A program made the position numbers and the translations under genes. 26,092 nt of DNA from Dehalococcoidia bacterium (GTDB lineage: Bacteria; Chloroflexota; Dehalococcoidia; Dehalococcoidales; JAUWYK01). The notes under the pieces are model-generated. The model ran no database searches, was not told the origin of the DNA, and saw only the letters and a program-made list of their open reading frames with translations. Every line of letters begins with the position of its first letter. The stretch's first letter is position 1. This document shows, in pieces, positions 1-7,725 of the stretch. Location: positions 1 to 26,092 of the forward strand of contig JAUWYK010000018.1 of the NCBI GenBank assembly GCA_030615865.1. Reading direction: 5' to 3'.

Positions 1-334
1 CCTCATCTTCCCTAACCTGATTTATATTGTTTTTAAGATTATTTCACATGTTGGAACTCTATTGTATACCTTTGTACATGTTTGTCAATACCCTTAAATA
101 GCGATGAACCGTATGTGTGGAATGTAGTTGCGGCTTTGGAGCGGGAGGTAGTGTTTGGTACGTTGAAGGCCAAGTTCTTTCCGAGGTGCTAGTGCGGAAT
201 AATCGAGCATATGCACGGATTACCTATAAAATATGGTACTTACATCCTATTGAAATATGCCACTTGGTGAGTAAGAATATAGGTAGGAATAACTTGAATA
301 AGGGTAGAGGAGTAAAAACTACCAAGGAGAAAGA
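1..334. other. Leading stretch with no supported gene
   Basis: I see no convincing gene here. A GTG-initiated frame at 117-338 is open, but its product has no recognisable features and no ribosome binding site stands before it. A weak promoter-like pair (TTGTAC at 72-77 and TAAATA at 95-100, 17-nt spacer) could serve the small membrane protein that starts at 335, but it matches the consensus poorly. The end of the stretch carries the ribosome binding site AGGAGA (325-330). Confidence 0.4.
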
Positions 335-715
335 ATGATGGATGAAGCTAAAGTTACCAAGCAGGTCAGCCCAGAAATGGAACGACTAGCTGAGCAGAGG
401 GCAAGAGAGAGAGCCAAAGCTGCAAGGTGGGACATTGATGTTGCCGCATTCTTTTTCTCCATTTTGATTCTTGTCACAATCTTAATGTTTCAGGGAACTG
501 GAATTGAGTTTGTGGGACCAGTTGCCGTCTGTGGATTAGTCATGGGCTGGCTCGTGGGATGGAGCAAGGGGAAGCAAAAATACAAGCGTTACTATGATGA
601 AGAGCTATCAAAACTGGAGCAAGAGTCTGAAGAGGGAACTGTATGGGGAAGAATGAAGGAGCAGATTAAGAAGGAACTGGAGAAGGAACTGGAGAAGGAA
701 CTGGGTAAGAAGTAG
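335..715 (+). CDS. Small membrane protein with charged helical tail, function unknown
   Basis: I do not recognise this 126-residue protein. It has a charged N-terminal helix rich in Glu, Arg and Lys (about residues 1-30), two hydrophobic segments (about 36-53 and 57-75) that look like a membrane hairpin, and a long charged C-terminal helix (about 78-126). The last part repeats a KELE unit three times and is likely an amphipathic helix or coiled coil. Both charged ends probably lie on the cytoplasmic side (inference from positive charge). The ribosome binding site AGGAGA (325-330) precedes two adjacent ATG codons, 335 and 338; either could start the gene. The next gene has its own promoter, so this appears to be a single-gene unit. 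Confidence 0.65.
   Translation: MMDEAKVTKQVSPEMERLAEQRARERAKAARWDIDVAAFFFSILILVTILMFQGTGIEFVGPVAVCGLVMGWLVGWSKGKQKYKRYYDEELSKLEQESEEGTVWGRMKEQIKKELEKELEKELGKK
671..706 (+). repeat. Three tandem 12-bp units inside the small membrane protein gene
   Basis: The unit AAGGAACTGGAG occurs at 671-682 and 683-694, and again at 695-706 with the last two bases changed. It encodes a KELE-type repeat at the C-terminus of the 335-715 product. Such an in-frame repeat can expand or contract by slippage without breaking the frame. Confidence 0.85.
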
Positions 716-840
716 CGATAGTGGGAAAGAATGCCCGCTGCCACTCTGGACTGGCTGGGTTTAACTAACTTTCCGCTTTCTTTTCGAGACGAACTAGTGT
801 CCGCATTGCCGTTGAGGGTCTATCTGTGGGTGTGCCGAAT

Positions 841-860
841 GTCGCTACGTCTTTAGCGAC
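841..860. other. Short perfect hairpin in the gap between genes
   Basis: GTCGCTA (841-847) and TAGCGAC (854-860) form a 7-bp stem with a 6-nt loop. No T-run follows, so it is not a clear terminator. It is the only obvious structure in the roughly 215 bases between the small membrane protein gene and the promoter at 933. Confidence 0.4.
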
Positions 861-932
861 CATGACAATTCAGCCACCATGTTACCGCGGAGCTTTCTGT
901 GTGTCAACGAACTTTGGATGCCGGTTTATGCC

Positions 933-961
933 TTGACACTTCTCCTTGTTAGCTTTACACT
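933..961 (+). promoter_or_regulatory. Sigma-70-type promoter for the CoA-transferase gene
   Basis: A perfect -35 box TTGACA (933-938) is separated by 17 nt from a -10-like TACACT (956-961, four of six matches). Transcription would start near 968, inside a tandem palindromic repeat, with a leader of about 38 nt to the ATG at 1006. The ribosome binding site AAAGGAGG lies at 991-998. Confidence 0.65.
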
Positions 962-966
962 AAAGG

Positions 967-984
967 CGATTAATCCGATTAATC
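967..984. promoter_or_regulatory. Tandem palindromic boxes, candidate operator
   Basis: CGATTAATC occurs twice head to tail (967-975 and 976-984). Each unit contains GATTAATC, which is its own reverse complement, so this is two palindromes spaced 9 bp apart. They cover the predicted transcription start of the 933-961 promoter, a position where a bound protein would repress. The regulator is unknown. Confidence 0.5.
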
Positions 985-1005
985 TTTACCAAAGGAGGCG
1001 TAAAG

Positions 1006-2208
1006 ATGGCTGGACCCTTAGAGGGTGTTAAAGTTGTGGAAATAACAATGTTTCAGCAAGGACCGGTGGCTGGGACGAAGCTGGGGGATTTGGGCGCCGA
1101 TGTAATTAAGGTGGAACCTAAAACCGGAGACCCGGCAAGAGGATTTATGAGGATTATTGGCACCCAGGTTGGTTTAAAGGGTCGGAACTACTACTTTGAG
1201 AATCAAAACCGTAATAAGCGAAGCATTGTCCTAGATTTGAAGAACGAGAAGGCGATGGAAATATTTCTAAAGCTGATTGATAGAACCGACGTCTTTGTGA
1301 CTAATATGAGTATAGAAGCTCCGATAAAGATGGGCATTGGTCCTGATGCACTATTGGCTAGAAATCCAAGGCTCATCTACGCTCAGGCCTCCGGCTGGGG
1401 GCGGAAGGGTCCTGACGCTAACGAGCTTTGCTTTGATTATACCGGACTAGGTAGGGCTGGGATGATGATGTCTTGCGGTGAGCGAGACACTCCCCCAGCC
1501 CAAATTTTACCAGGAATGGCTGATGAGCTTGGTGGAATGGTGTGTGCCTGGGCGGTATGTGCTGCCCTCTATGCCAGAGAAAAGACAGGGAAGGGGCAAG
1601 TGGTAGATACTTCGTTAATGGGAAGTCTTATGTGTATGTTAAGTCTTATTTTGTCAGCCCCGGCTATCCTGGGTCAGGAGTTCCCCAGGGAGATAAGGGC
1701 TCAGGCGGGTAATCCACTTTATAGCCACTATAAAGCTAAAGATAAGTGGTTTATCCTTGCTCACCTCCAGCCGGATAGATACTGGCCTAATGTCTGCCGG
1801 GTTCTTGGTATGCCAGAGCTGGAGAACGACCCGAGGTTTAATAGTATAGAAGCCAGGGGCAAGAATGCTAAACAACTTGTAGCTATTATGGATAAGGAGT
1901 TTGCTACCAAGGCAAGGGATGAATGGTTTGAGATTTTTAAGAAGGAGGGTGCAATCTACGCCCCTATTCAGACAACCACTGAGGTGGTTAATGACCCCCA
2001 GGCTCTGGCTAATGATTATGTTACCTGGGTCGACCACCCGGTATGGGGTAGGATAAAAGTAATCGGCTTCCCGTGGTCATTCAGTGAGACCCCAGCCTCT
2101 TGGCGGAGGGAAGCTCCTGAATTTGGTCAGCACACCGAGGAGATATTATTAGAACTGGGTTATACCTGGGATGATATTGTCAAGCTGAGGGATGAGCAAG
2201 TAATCTAA
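1006..2208 (+). CDS. CaiB/BaiF-family (family III) CoA-transferase
   Basis: The 400-residue product matches the family III CoA-transferases in length and order of motifs. These cytoplasmic enzymes move CoA between carboxylic acids through an acyl-aspartate intermediate. The N-terminus carries the family-typical PLEGVKVVE and GADVIKVEP (31-38) segments, followed by NRNKRSIVLDL (68-78), and GKGQVVDTSLM lies near residue 198. Asp144, in CFDYTGLGRAG, sits where the catalytic aspartate is expected. The start is supported by AAAGGAGG at 991-998. The substrates cannot be read from the sequence. A dehydratase activase downstream suggests activation of a 2-hydroxy acid or aromatic acid to its CoA ester, but this is inference. 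Confidence 0.9.
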   Translation: MAGPLEGVKVVEITMFQQGPVAGTKLGDLGADVIKVEPKTGDPARGFMRIIGTQVGLKGRNYYFENQNRNKRSIVLDLKNEKAMEIFLKLIDRTDVFVTNMSIEAPIKMGIGPDALLARNPRLIYAQASGWGRKGPDANELCFDYTGLGRAGMMMSCGERDTPPAQILPGMADELGGMVCAWAVCAALYAREKTGKGQVVDTSLMGSLMCMLSLILSAPAILGQEFPREIRAQAGNPLYSHYKAKDKWFILAHLQPDRYWPNVCRVLGMPELENDPRFNSIEARGKNAKQLVAIMDKEFATKARDEWFEIFKKEGAIYAPIQTTTEVVNDPQALANDYVTWVDHPVWGRIKVIGFPWSFSETPASWRREAPEFGQHTEEILLELGYTWDDIVKLRDEQVI

Positions 2209-2254
2209 AGCTACACTTTGGAGATGCGTTCGGGATAAAAGAGGTGGCGTGGGC

Positions 2255-2300
2255 AGGGCGCTACTTAGGTGGTTAGGTAGCGCCCTAATTAGGTGTTTTT
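2255..2300 (+). terminator. Hairpin with trailing T-run between CoA-transferase and activase
   Basis: AGGGCGCTAC (2255-2264) and GTAGCGCCCT (2277-2286) form a perfect 10-bp stem with a 12-nt loop. Five T residues follow at 2296-2300, after a gap of 9 nt. The gap is longer than in a typical intrinsic terminator, so it may be a partial terminator or an RNA-stabilising hairpin that lowers expression of the activase. Confidence 0.5.
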
Positions 2301-2318
2301 AAGGGTGGAAGAGGTAAA

Positions 2319-3098
2319 ATGGCTGGATATTTTGCCGGGATTGATATAGGTTCAGCTTTTTCTAAAGCAGTAGTAGTTGCCGGAAGTGAACTTGTATCAT
2401 ATCATATAATCCCCTCTGGAGGAAATTATAAACTTGCTGCTGACGAGGTGGCAGGGAGAGCTTTAACTAAGGCGAAGCTTTCCTTTAACGATATAGCTTA
2501 CGTGGTAGCTACCGGTTACGGGGCAGCTAATGTTGCTTTTTCTAACCAGGTGGCTACCGATATAGCTTGCCAGAGTAGGGGGGTGTACAATTTATTCCCC
2601 TCTGCCCGAACTGTTATTGACATCGGTGGGCAATTTAGTCGGGTGTTTAAAGTGGGTGAGGGGGGAAGGGCTATAGCCTTTGTGCTGAGTGAGAAATGTG
2701 CTGGCGGGAGTGGCCGGTTTCTACAGGTAATTGCGCGGGTATTGCAAATTGACCTGAAAGAAATTGGGCAACTATCCCTCAAATCGAAGAACAAGCTTGA
2801 CTTCAACACTGGTTGCGCTGTATTCGCTGAATCAGAGGCAATATCCCGTATTGCTGAGGGGGCATCAAAAGAGGATATCCTGGCTGGGGTTCATCGGGCT
2901 CTGGCGGCTAAGGTGCAAAACTTGGTGGAGCGGGTAGGGCTTGAACCAGATTGTGCTCTAATTGGTGGTGGGGCGAAGGATATTGGACTGGTCAGAAGCA
3001 TAGAGGAGGGGTTAGGTCTTAGTCTTTTAGTTCCAGAGGAGCCACAAATCGTGGCTGCGTTGGGGGCAGCTCTAATAGCTAAGGAAAAGGCTTACTAG
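2319..3098 (+). CDS. 2-hydroxyacyl-CoA dehydratase activase (BadF/BadG/HgdC-type ATPase)
   Basis: The 259-residue product belongs to the ASKHA-fold activases that use ATP and a [4Fe-4S] cluster at the dimer interface to push one electron into 2-hydroxyacyl-CoA dehydratases or benzoyl-CoA reductases. The ATP-binding phosphate loop GIDIGSAFSKA is at 7-17. The two cluster cysteines are Cys127 (SEKCAGGSGRF) and Cys166 (GCAVFAESEAIS); Cys127 and Cys166 are also the numbers in the Acidaminococcus enzyme HgdC. The second phosphate motif reads IDIGGQF (100-106) where the family usually has IDIGGQD, an unusual change. GGGAKD lies near residue 216. A purine-rich GGAAGAGG (2307-2314) precedes the ATG. 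No dehydratase subunits are encoded in the window. Confidence 0.88.
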   Translation: MAGYFAGIDIGSAFSKAVVVAGSELVSYHIIPSGGNYKLAADEVAGRALTKAKLSFNDIAYVVATGYGAANVAFSNQVATDIACQSRGVYNLFPSARTVIDIGGQFSRVFKVGEGGRAIAFVLSEKCAGGSGRFLQVIARVLQIDLKEIGQLSLKSKNKLDFNTGCAVFAESEAISRIAEGASKEDILAGVHRALAAKVQNLVERVGLEPDCALIGGGAKDIGLVRSIEEGLGLSLLVPEEPQIVAALGAALIAKEKAY

Positions 3099-3149
3099 CC
3101 TTCGGCGAATGAGGTTGACTTTCTATTACCAGAGGCGATAATAATGGTT

Positions 3150-3177
3150 CCAGGTTCGAATCCTAGTCGGGGAGCTA
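3150..3177 (+). other. tRNA 3'-end-like relic
   Basis: CCAGG (3150-3154), loop TTCGAAT (3155-3161) and CCTAG (3162-3166) form a T-arm with four of five pairs, followed by a 7-base acceptor-like strand TCGGGGA (3167-3173). I find no matching 5' acceptor strand (TCCCCGA) or D-arm upstream, and CTA stands where CCA would be. It looks like the 3' end of a tRNA left by an integration or deletion event, not a working tRNA. Confidence 0.4.
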
Positions 3178-3263
3178 GTTATTTTACCTCAAAACAATCA
3201 AGGTTGCTGGAGGAGCGCCAGTAGCTATCTGAGCATTAGTTGAAGGTGTAAGAAGGAGCATAA

Positions 3264-4358
3264 ATGAAGGCAGTTATCCTGGTAGGTGGCGAGGCAACCA
3301 GACTACGCCCCCTTACTCTAAATACACCCAAGGCTATGGTTCCAGTGCTTAATACACCATTCTTGGAACATGTTATCGGCTACCTCAGCTACCACCAAGT
3401 AAAGGATATAATCGTTGCTCAAAGTCGTCTTCCGCAATCTATTGAAAGCTACTTTGGTGACGGTAGCCAGTTTGGGGTTAAGCTTAGCTATGCCGTAGAA
3501 GATGCCCCTCTGGGAACGGCGGGGGCAGTTAAAAATGCTGAAAGGTATCTAGATGAGACCTTTCTGGTGCTAAACGGCGATATTTTCACTGACCTGGATA
3601 TTACAGCGATGATAAGCTGTCACCTGGAGAAAAAGGCAAAGGCAACTATTGCCCTAACCCCGGTGGATGACCCCACCAGCTATGGCTTAATAGAGACCAA
3701 TGTTCAGGGCAGAGTTAGGCGCTTTGTTGAGAAGCCAAGCTGGAGTCAGGTAACTACTAATATGATAAACGCTGGCACCTATGTCCTAGACCCCGATGTC
3801 CTGGCTCATATTCCACCTCAAGCCAATTTTAGCTTTGAACGAGAGCTATTCCCACTACTCTTGGAGCAGGGTGAGCCAATCTATGCCTTTCCTTCATCTG
3901 CCTACTGGATAGATATTGGCACCCCAGAAAAATACCTCCGGCTACATCGAGACCTGCTCAGTGGCAAGAGTAGCCGGTATGCTCCTGCCCTAAATGAGGT
4001 GCTCATTGGGACACAAACTAATGTCCATCCTACGGCGCAAATAGAGGCACCGGCAGTGATAGGTGGTAACTGCTCTATTGGGCGCAACGCCAAGCTAATC
4101 GGGCCAGTGGTTATTGGCACTGGCTGTGAAATCATGGAAGACACCGTGATTGAGGACTCTATTATCTGGCGAAATGCTCGGTTAGAACCACGGGTTAATC
4201 TAAAGAACTCTATCGTGGCTGACAATTGCTGCCTTAATGCCAACTGCACTGTAGACGACTCAGTGCTGGGTAATAATGTAACTGTGGCTAGCGGCTGTAA
4301 ACTGGAACCAGGCAGCAGAATCTGGCCAGGGAAAAGAGTGGAAGCAAACTTGCTTTGA
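3264..4358 (+). CDS. NDP-sugar pyrophosphorylase with C-terminal hexapeptide (left-handed beta-helix) domain
   Basis: This 364-residue enzyme is predicted to join a sugar-1-phosphate to an NTP, giving a nucleotide-sugar and pyrophosphate. The N-terminal nucleotidyltransferase fold (1-240) has the signature GGEATRLRPLT (8-18; usually GGxGTRLRPLT), KAMVPV (23-28; usually KPMVPV), GTAGA (84-88), the metal-binding region NGD (104-106) and FVEKP. Residues about 250-360 carry repeated I/V-G-N hexapeptide-like turns typical of a left-handed beta-helix. It resembles archaeal and bacterial mannose-1-phosphate guanylyl- or glucose-1-phosphate thymidylyl-type enzymes; the sugar and base cannot be decided. 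Ribosome binding site AAGGAG lies about 5 nt before the ATG. prfA follows after 47 nt. Confidence 0.85.
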   Translation: MKAVILVGGEATRLRPLTLNTPKAMVPVLNTPFLEHVIGYLSYHQVKDIIVAQSRLPQSIESYFGDGSQFGVKLSYAVEDAPLGTAGAVKNAERYLDETFLVLNGDIFTDLDITAMISCHLEKKAKATIALTPVDDPTSYGLIETNVQGRVRRFVEKPSWSQVTTNMINAGTYVLDPDVLAHIPPQANFSFERELFPLLLEQGEPIYAFPSSAYWIDIGTPEKYLRLHRDLLSGKSSRYAPALNEVLIGTQTNVHPTAQIEAPAVIGGNCSIGRNAKLIGPVVIGTGCEIMEDTVIEDSIIWRNARLEPRVNLKNSIVADNCCLNANCTVDDSVLGNNVTVASGCKLEPGSRIWPGKRVEANLL

Positions 4359-4405
4359 GTGCTATCTGGAGCTGTGATATAATGCAAAGTGGGGTAGCAT
4401 AGATT

Positions 4406-5476
4406 ATGTTAGACCAGTTGGAAAGAATAGACAAGCGTTACCAGGAGCTAGACCAGCAAATAGCCAGCCCTGAGGTAGCATCTGACCCGAAACAGTTGCA
4501 GATACTGGCTCAGGAGAGAGCTACTATTGAAAGCTTGGTAACAAAGTATAGGGAATATAAAGCCACCGCTAAATCGCTAGAGGAAACAAGGGCAATGCTG
4601 GACGGTGGGCTGGATGAAGACATGGCTGCCCTGGTCAAGCAAGAGATAGAAAGCCTTGAGTCACGGCTAGACCACCTGCTTCTGGAGTTGAAACTTGACC
4701 TCCTGCCTAAGGACGCTAGTGATGAAAGAGACATCATTATGGAAATCCGGGCTGGAGCCGGCGGCGATGAAGCTGGGCTGTTTGCCGCTGACCTATTCCG
4801 TATGTATAGCCTATATGCTCAATCTAAGGGTTGGGGAATAGACATTATTGATTGTAATGAAAGCGGCATCGGCGGCTTTAAGGAAATCATATTTGAGGTA
4901 AAGGGCAAGGGTGCTTTTAGTCGGCTGAAGTATGAAAGGGGGGTTCATCGGGTACAGCGAGTGCCGGTTACCGAATCTTCAGGTAGAATTCACACCTCAA
5001 CAGCTACGGTAGCCGTTCTTCCCCAGGCAGATGAAGTAGAGCTATCTATCAATCCTGATGACCTGAAAATTGACTTCTATCATAGTGGGGGTGCTGGGGG
5101 GCAGCACGTAAACAAGGTAGCCACTGCAGTCCGCATTACTCACTTGCCTACAGGTGTAGTAGCCACCTGCCAGGATGAACGTTCACAACTAAGAAACAGG
5201 ACGAAGGCGATGTCAGTGCTCCGGGCTCGACTCCTGGATATGGAGCAGCGTAAGCAGCAACAGGAAATAACCGAGCAGCGTCGCTCCCAGGTAGGCACCG
5301 GCGACCGTGCTGAGAAGATACGAACCTATAATTTCCCTCAAGACCGTGTTTCCGACCACCGCATTGGTCTAACCCGCCATAACTTGCCCCGAATCCTAGA
5401 AGGAGACCTTGACGAAGTCATTGATGCTCTAGCCACCCATGACCAGGCGAAACGGTTAGAGGAGCAACTGGCATGA
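4406..5476 (+). CDS. prfA: Peptide chain release factor 1
   Basis: The 356-residue product is release factor 1, which reads UAA and UAG and triggers hydrolysis of the finished peptide from the ribosomal P-site tRNA. The stop-codon-reading tripeptide PVT is at 187-189 (the RF1 form PxT, not the SPF of RF2), and the universal catalytic GGQ is at 231-233 within [12 protein letters not shown]. Length and domain order match the family. The gene overlaps the next by 4 nt (ATGA), so translation of the two is probably coupled. This suits their function, since PrmC methylates the GGQ glutamine of this protein. Confidence 0.97.
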   Translation: MLDQLERIDKRYQELDQQIASPEVASDPKQLQILAQERATIESLVTKYREYKATAKSLEETRAMLDGGLDEDMAALVKQEIESLESRLDHLLLELKLDLLPKDASDERDIIMEIRAGAGGDEAGLFAADLFRMYSLYAQSKGWGIDIIDCNESGIGGFKEIIFEVKGKGAFSRLKYERGVHRVQRVPVTESSGRIHTSTATVAVLPQADEVELSINPDDLKIDFYHSGGAGGQHVNKVATAVRITHLPTGVVATCQDERSQLRNRTKAMSVLRARLLDMEQRKQQQEITEQRRSQVGTGDRAEKIRTYNFPQDRVSDHRIGLTRHNLPRILEGDLDEVIDALATHDQAKRLEEQLA

Positions 5477-6318
5477 GCCTAAAGCAGGAGCTTAGCTGTG
5501 CCAGAGAAATCTTTGCTGCTAATAATATTGAAGATACCTCTCTGGAGTGTGAGCTACTGCTAAGGCACACGCTAAAAATAAACCGAGTTCAGCTATATCT
5601 AGACCTCAATCGGGAACTAATCCCTAAACAAAAGGGGACCTTCTGGCGTCTAATTAAACGCCGCCTTAATGGTGAGCCTGCAGCCTATATAACCGGACAT
5701 TGCGAGTTCTACGGACTTGATTTCTATGTTGACCCCCGCGTCCTCATCCCCCGACCGGAAAGCGAGCTACTGGTAGAGAAGGCGCTCAACCTGGCTCAAA
5801 ATCAGGCTACGTCTACTATAGCTGAAATTGGTACCGGCAGTGGTGCTATTGCCATAAGCCTAGCGCTAAACCTGCCACAAGCCAAAATCTATGCCACTGA
5901 TATATCAGCCTCTGCCCTCAGCGTCGCCCAAATTAACTGCAAAAAACATGATGTCGTGAATAGAGTTTGCCTTGTGCAGGGTGATATGCTTGACCCTCTG
6001 CCTGAACCGGTTGACCTTATTATAGCCAATTTGCCTTATGTTCATGATTCAGAATTGTCCCAGATGAGTACAGCGAATTTCGAGCCACTGCTGGCACTAA
6101 ACGGAGGCTCAGACGGGCTAGAAAAGATACGCCAGCTATGCAGTCAGGTAGGTGGCAAGCTTCGCCCCGGGGGTTGCCTCCTTCTGGAGATTGGGCAGGG
6201 ACAAGGAAGAGCAGTAACGACCTTCTTGCATAGCCTCTTCCCCTCGGCTAAGGTAGAAGTCGCACCTGACTTGAGCGGTATCGACAGGGTAGTAAGCCTA
6301 ACCTTATCAATTACATAG
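5473..6318 (+). CDS. prmC: Release factor glutamine methyltransferase
   Basis: The 281-residue protein is the SAM-dependent N5-glutamine methyltransferase that modifies the GGQ motif of release factors. It has a helical N-terminal domain (1-75), the linker motif [14 protein letters not shown] (89-102), the SAM-binding motif EIGTGSGAI (118-126) and an acidic ATD at 141-143. The catalytic tetrapeptide is NLPY (186-189), where the common form is NPPY; the Asn that contacts the substrate glutamine amide and the Tyr are kept. Its start overlaps the prfA stop. The stop is only 14 nt from the start of the next gene, a molybdenum hydroxylase subunit, so read-through into the hydroxylase genes is likely. 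Confidence 0.95.
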   Translation: MSLKQELSCAREIFAANNIEDTSLECELLLRHTLKINRVQLYLDLNRELIPKQKGTFWRLIKRRLNGEPAAYITGHCEFYGLDFYVDPRVLIPRPESELLVEKALNLAQNQATSTIAEIGTGSGAIAISLALNLPQAKIYATDISASALSVAQINCKKHDVVNRVCLVQGDMLDPLPEPVDLIIANLPYVHDSELSQMSTANFEPLLALNGGSDGLEKIRQLCSQVGGKLRPGGCLLLEIGQGQGRAVTTFLHSLFPSAKVEVAPDLSGIDRVVSLTLSIT

Positions 6319-6332
6319 GGAAGGAACGGATA

Positions 6333-7232
6333 ATGACTACATCAAATTTAGGCTATCTACTAACGCTGCCAAAATTTGACTACCTGGAAGCAAAGACTAT
6401 TGACGGTGCCTGCTCTTTGCTCGCCAAATATAAAGGCAAAGCCAGAGTAATTGCTGGTGGCACAGACTTGCTGGTTTCAATGAAAAGCAGAGAGATAACA
6501 CCACAATATATAATCAACATCAAGGCTATCCCAGACCTGGACAAAGTGCACTATAGCCAGAAGGACGGTTTAACGATAGGAGCCCTGACTACTCTGCATG
6601 ATATAGAAAGCTCGCCTATAATTCGGGAAAGGTTTCCTATACTGGCTGCTACCGTTCATCAAACAGGACCACCCCATATTCGAAATATGGGCACTATAGG
6701 GGGTAACCTGTGTAATGCCGCACCTTCAGCAGATACAGCTCCACCACTAATTGGATTAGGGGCAAGGGTAAAGATAAAGGGTGTCAACCGGGAACGGGTT
6801 GTTACCGTGGAAGAGTTCTTTGTTGGACCCGGTGAGAGCGTGCTTCAGAATGATGAAATACTTACCGAAATCCAGATACCAAATCCACTGCCTCACATGC
6901 GAGGCGTATACCTAAAACTGCCGGCAAGGACTACAGTAGATATTGCTGTTGTCGGAGTAGCCATCGTGGTTACACTAGACGCAAAGGGCATCAATGTAGT
7001 TGACATAAAGATAGTCCTTGGTGCTGTCGCTCCTACCCCAATCAGGGCTCGTATAGCCGAGGGTATAATAAAGGGAAAAGCTATTGAAGACGGGTTGATA
7101 GAAAGAGCAGCTCAAGCTGCTGAGGAGGAGGCAAGACCTATATCTGATATTCGTGGCTTAGCTCATTACCGAAGACAGATGGTTAAAGTATTGGTAAATC
7201 AGGCGATAAGACAGGTTATCACCCCGGCTTAA
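6333..7232 (+). CDS. Molybdenum hydroxylase FAD subunit (xanthine dehydrogenase/CoxM family), first set
   Basis: This 299-residue flavoprotein carries electrons between the iron-sulfur subunit and the external acceptor in a three-subunit molybdenum hydroxylase. FAD pyrophosphate-binding motifs AGGTDLLV (41-48) and MGTIGGNLCNAAPSADTAP (119-137) are clear, as is the C-terminal CO-dehydrogenase flavoprotein domain (about 190-295), ending in YRRQMVKVLV. The ribosome binding site GGAAGG lies just before the ATG. Genes for the 2Fe-2S and Mo subunits follow in the order FAD, FeS, Mo. The substrate is unknown; purines, aromatic acyl-CoA esters, aldehydes and N-heterocycles are all used by members of the family. 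Confidence 0.93.
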   Translation: MTTSNLGYLLTLPKFDYLEAKTIDGACSLLAKYKGKARVIAGGTDLLVSMKSREITPQYIINIKAIPDLDKVHYSQKDGLTIGALTTLHDIESSPIIRERFPILAATVHQTGPPHIRNMGTIGGNLCNAAPSADTAPPLIGLGARVKIKGVNRERVVTVEEFFVGPGESVLQNDEILTEIQIPNPLPHMRGVYLKLPARTTVDIAVVGVAIVVTLDAKGINVVDIKIVLGAVAPTPIRARIAEGIIKGKAIEDGLIERAAQAAEEEARPISDIRGLAHYRRQMVKVLVNQAIRQVITPA

Positions 7233-7255
7233 TATTTACAGGAGGAAGGTTGGTT

Positions 7256-7720
7256 ATGAGGCGACTGATACAGCTAAGGGTGAATGGAGAGCTCCACGAA
7301 GTTATGGTAGCGCCGTGGAAAACATTACTACAGGTTATTAGGGATGATATTGGATTAACCGGGGCAAAAGAGGCGTGCGGTACCGGTGAATGTGGTGCCT
7401 GTACTGTACTGGTTAATGGAAAACCGGTCAACTCATGCCTAGTGCTGGCGGTAGAAGCTCAGGGTAAGGACATTCTAACTATTGAGGGGTTAGCCCCAGG
7501 AGACAAGCTTCACCCGCTGCAAGATGCCTTCATCAAACACGGCGCTATTCAATGTGGGTTCTGCACCCCAGGGATGCTACTATCGGCTAAAGCCCTGCTT
7601 GATGACAATCCTCAGCCGACAGAAGAAGAGATAAGAGACGCAATTTCGGGTAACCTTTGCCGTTGCACCGGCTATAATAAAATCGTTGAAGCTATACTCG
7701 GGGTAGCACAAAGCAAATAA
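7256..7720 (+). CDS. Molybdenum hydroxylase 2x[2Fe-2S] subunit, first set
   Basis: The roughly 154-residue protein holds two [2Fe-2S] clusters that relay electrons from the molybdenum site to FAD. Counted from the ATG at 7256, the plant-ferredoxin-type cluster uses Cys41, 46, 49 and 61, and the helical-domain cluster uses Cys100, 103, 135 and 137 (CGFC and CRC motifs). All eight ligands are present. AGGAGG at 7240-7245 precedes both a TTG (7250, 4-nt spacing) and the ATG (7256, 10-nt spacing); I chose ATG because it is the stronger codon, but the TTG start, two residues longer, is possible. Confidence 0.93.
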   Translation: MRRLIQLRVNGELHEVMVAPWKTLLQVIRDDIGLTGAKEACGTGECGACTVLVNGKPVNSCLVLAVEAQGKDILTIEGLAPGDKLHPLQDAFIKHGAIQCGFCTPGMLLSAKALLDDNPQPTEEEIRDAISGNLCRCTGYNKIVEAILGVAQSK

Positions 7721-7725
7721 GGGGG

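Noticed and set aside
103..145. GAACCGTATGTGTGGAA, reminiscent of the 5' half of group II intron domain V
   Set aside because: The 3' half (ACGTACGGTTC type) is missing; only a weak pairing with GCGGCTT can be drawn, and no intron-encoded protein is nearby.
117..338. Open frame of 73 codons starting with GTG, ending on the start of the membrane protein gene
   Set aside because: No ribosome binding site, no recognisable domain and an unnatural residue mix; the overlap with the next start looks accidental.
3902..4387. Long antisense open frame of 161 codons across the sugar nucleotidyltransferase
   Set aside because: It mirrors a clearly real gene on the other strand and its product has no recognisable features.
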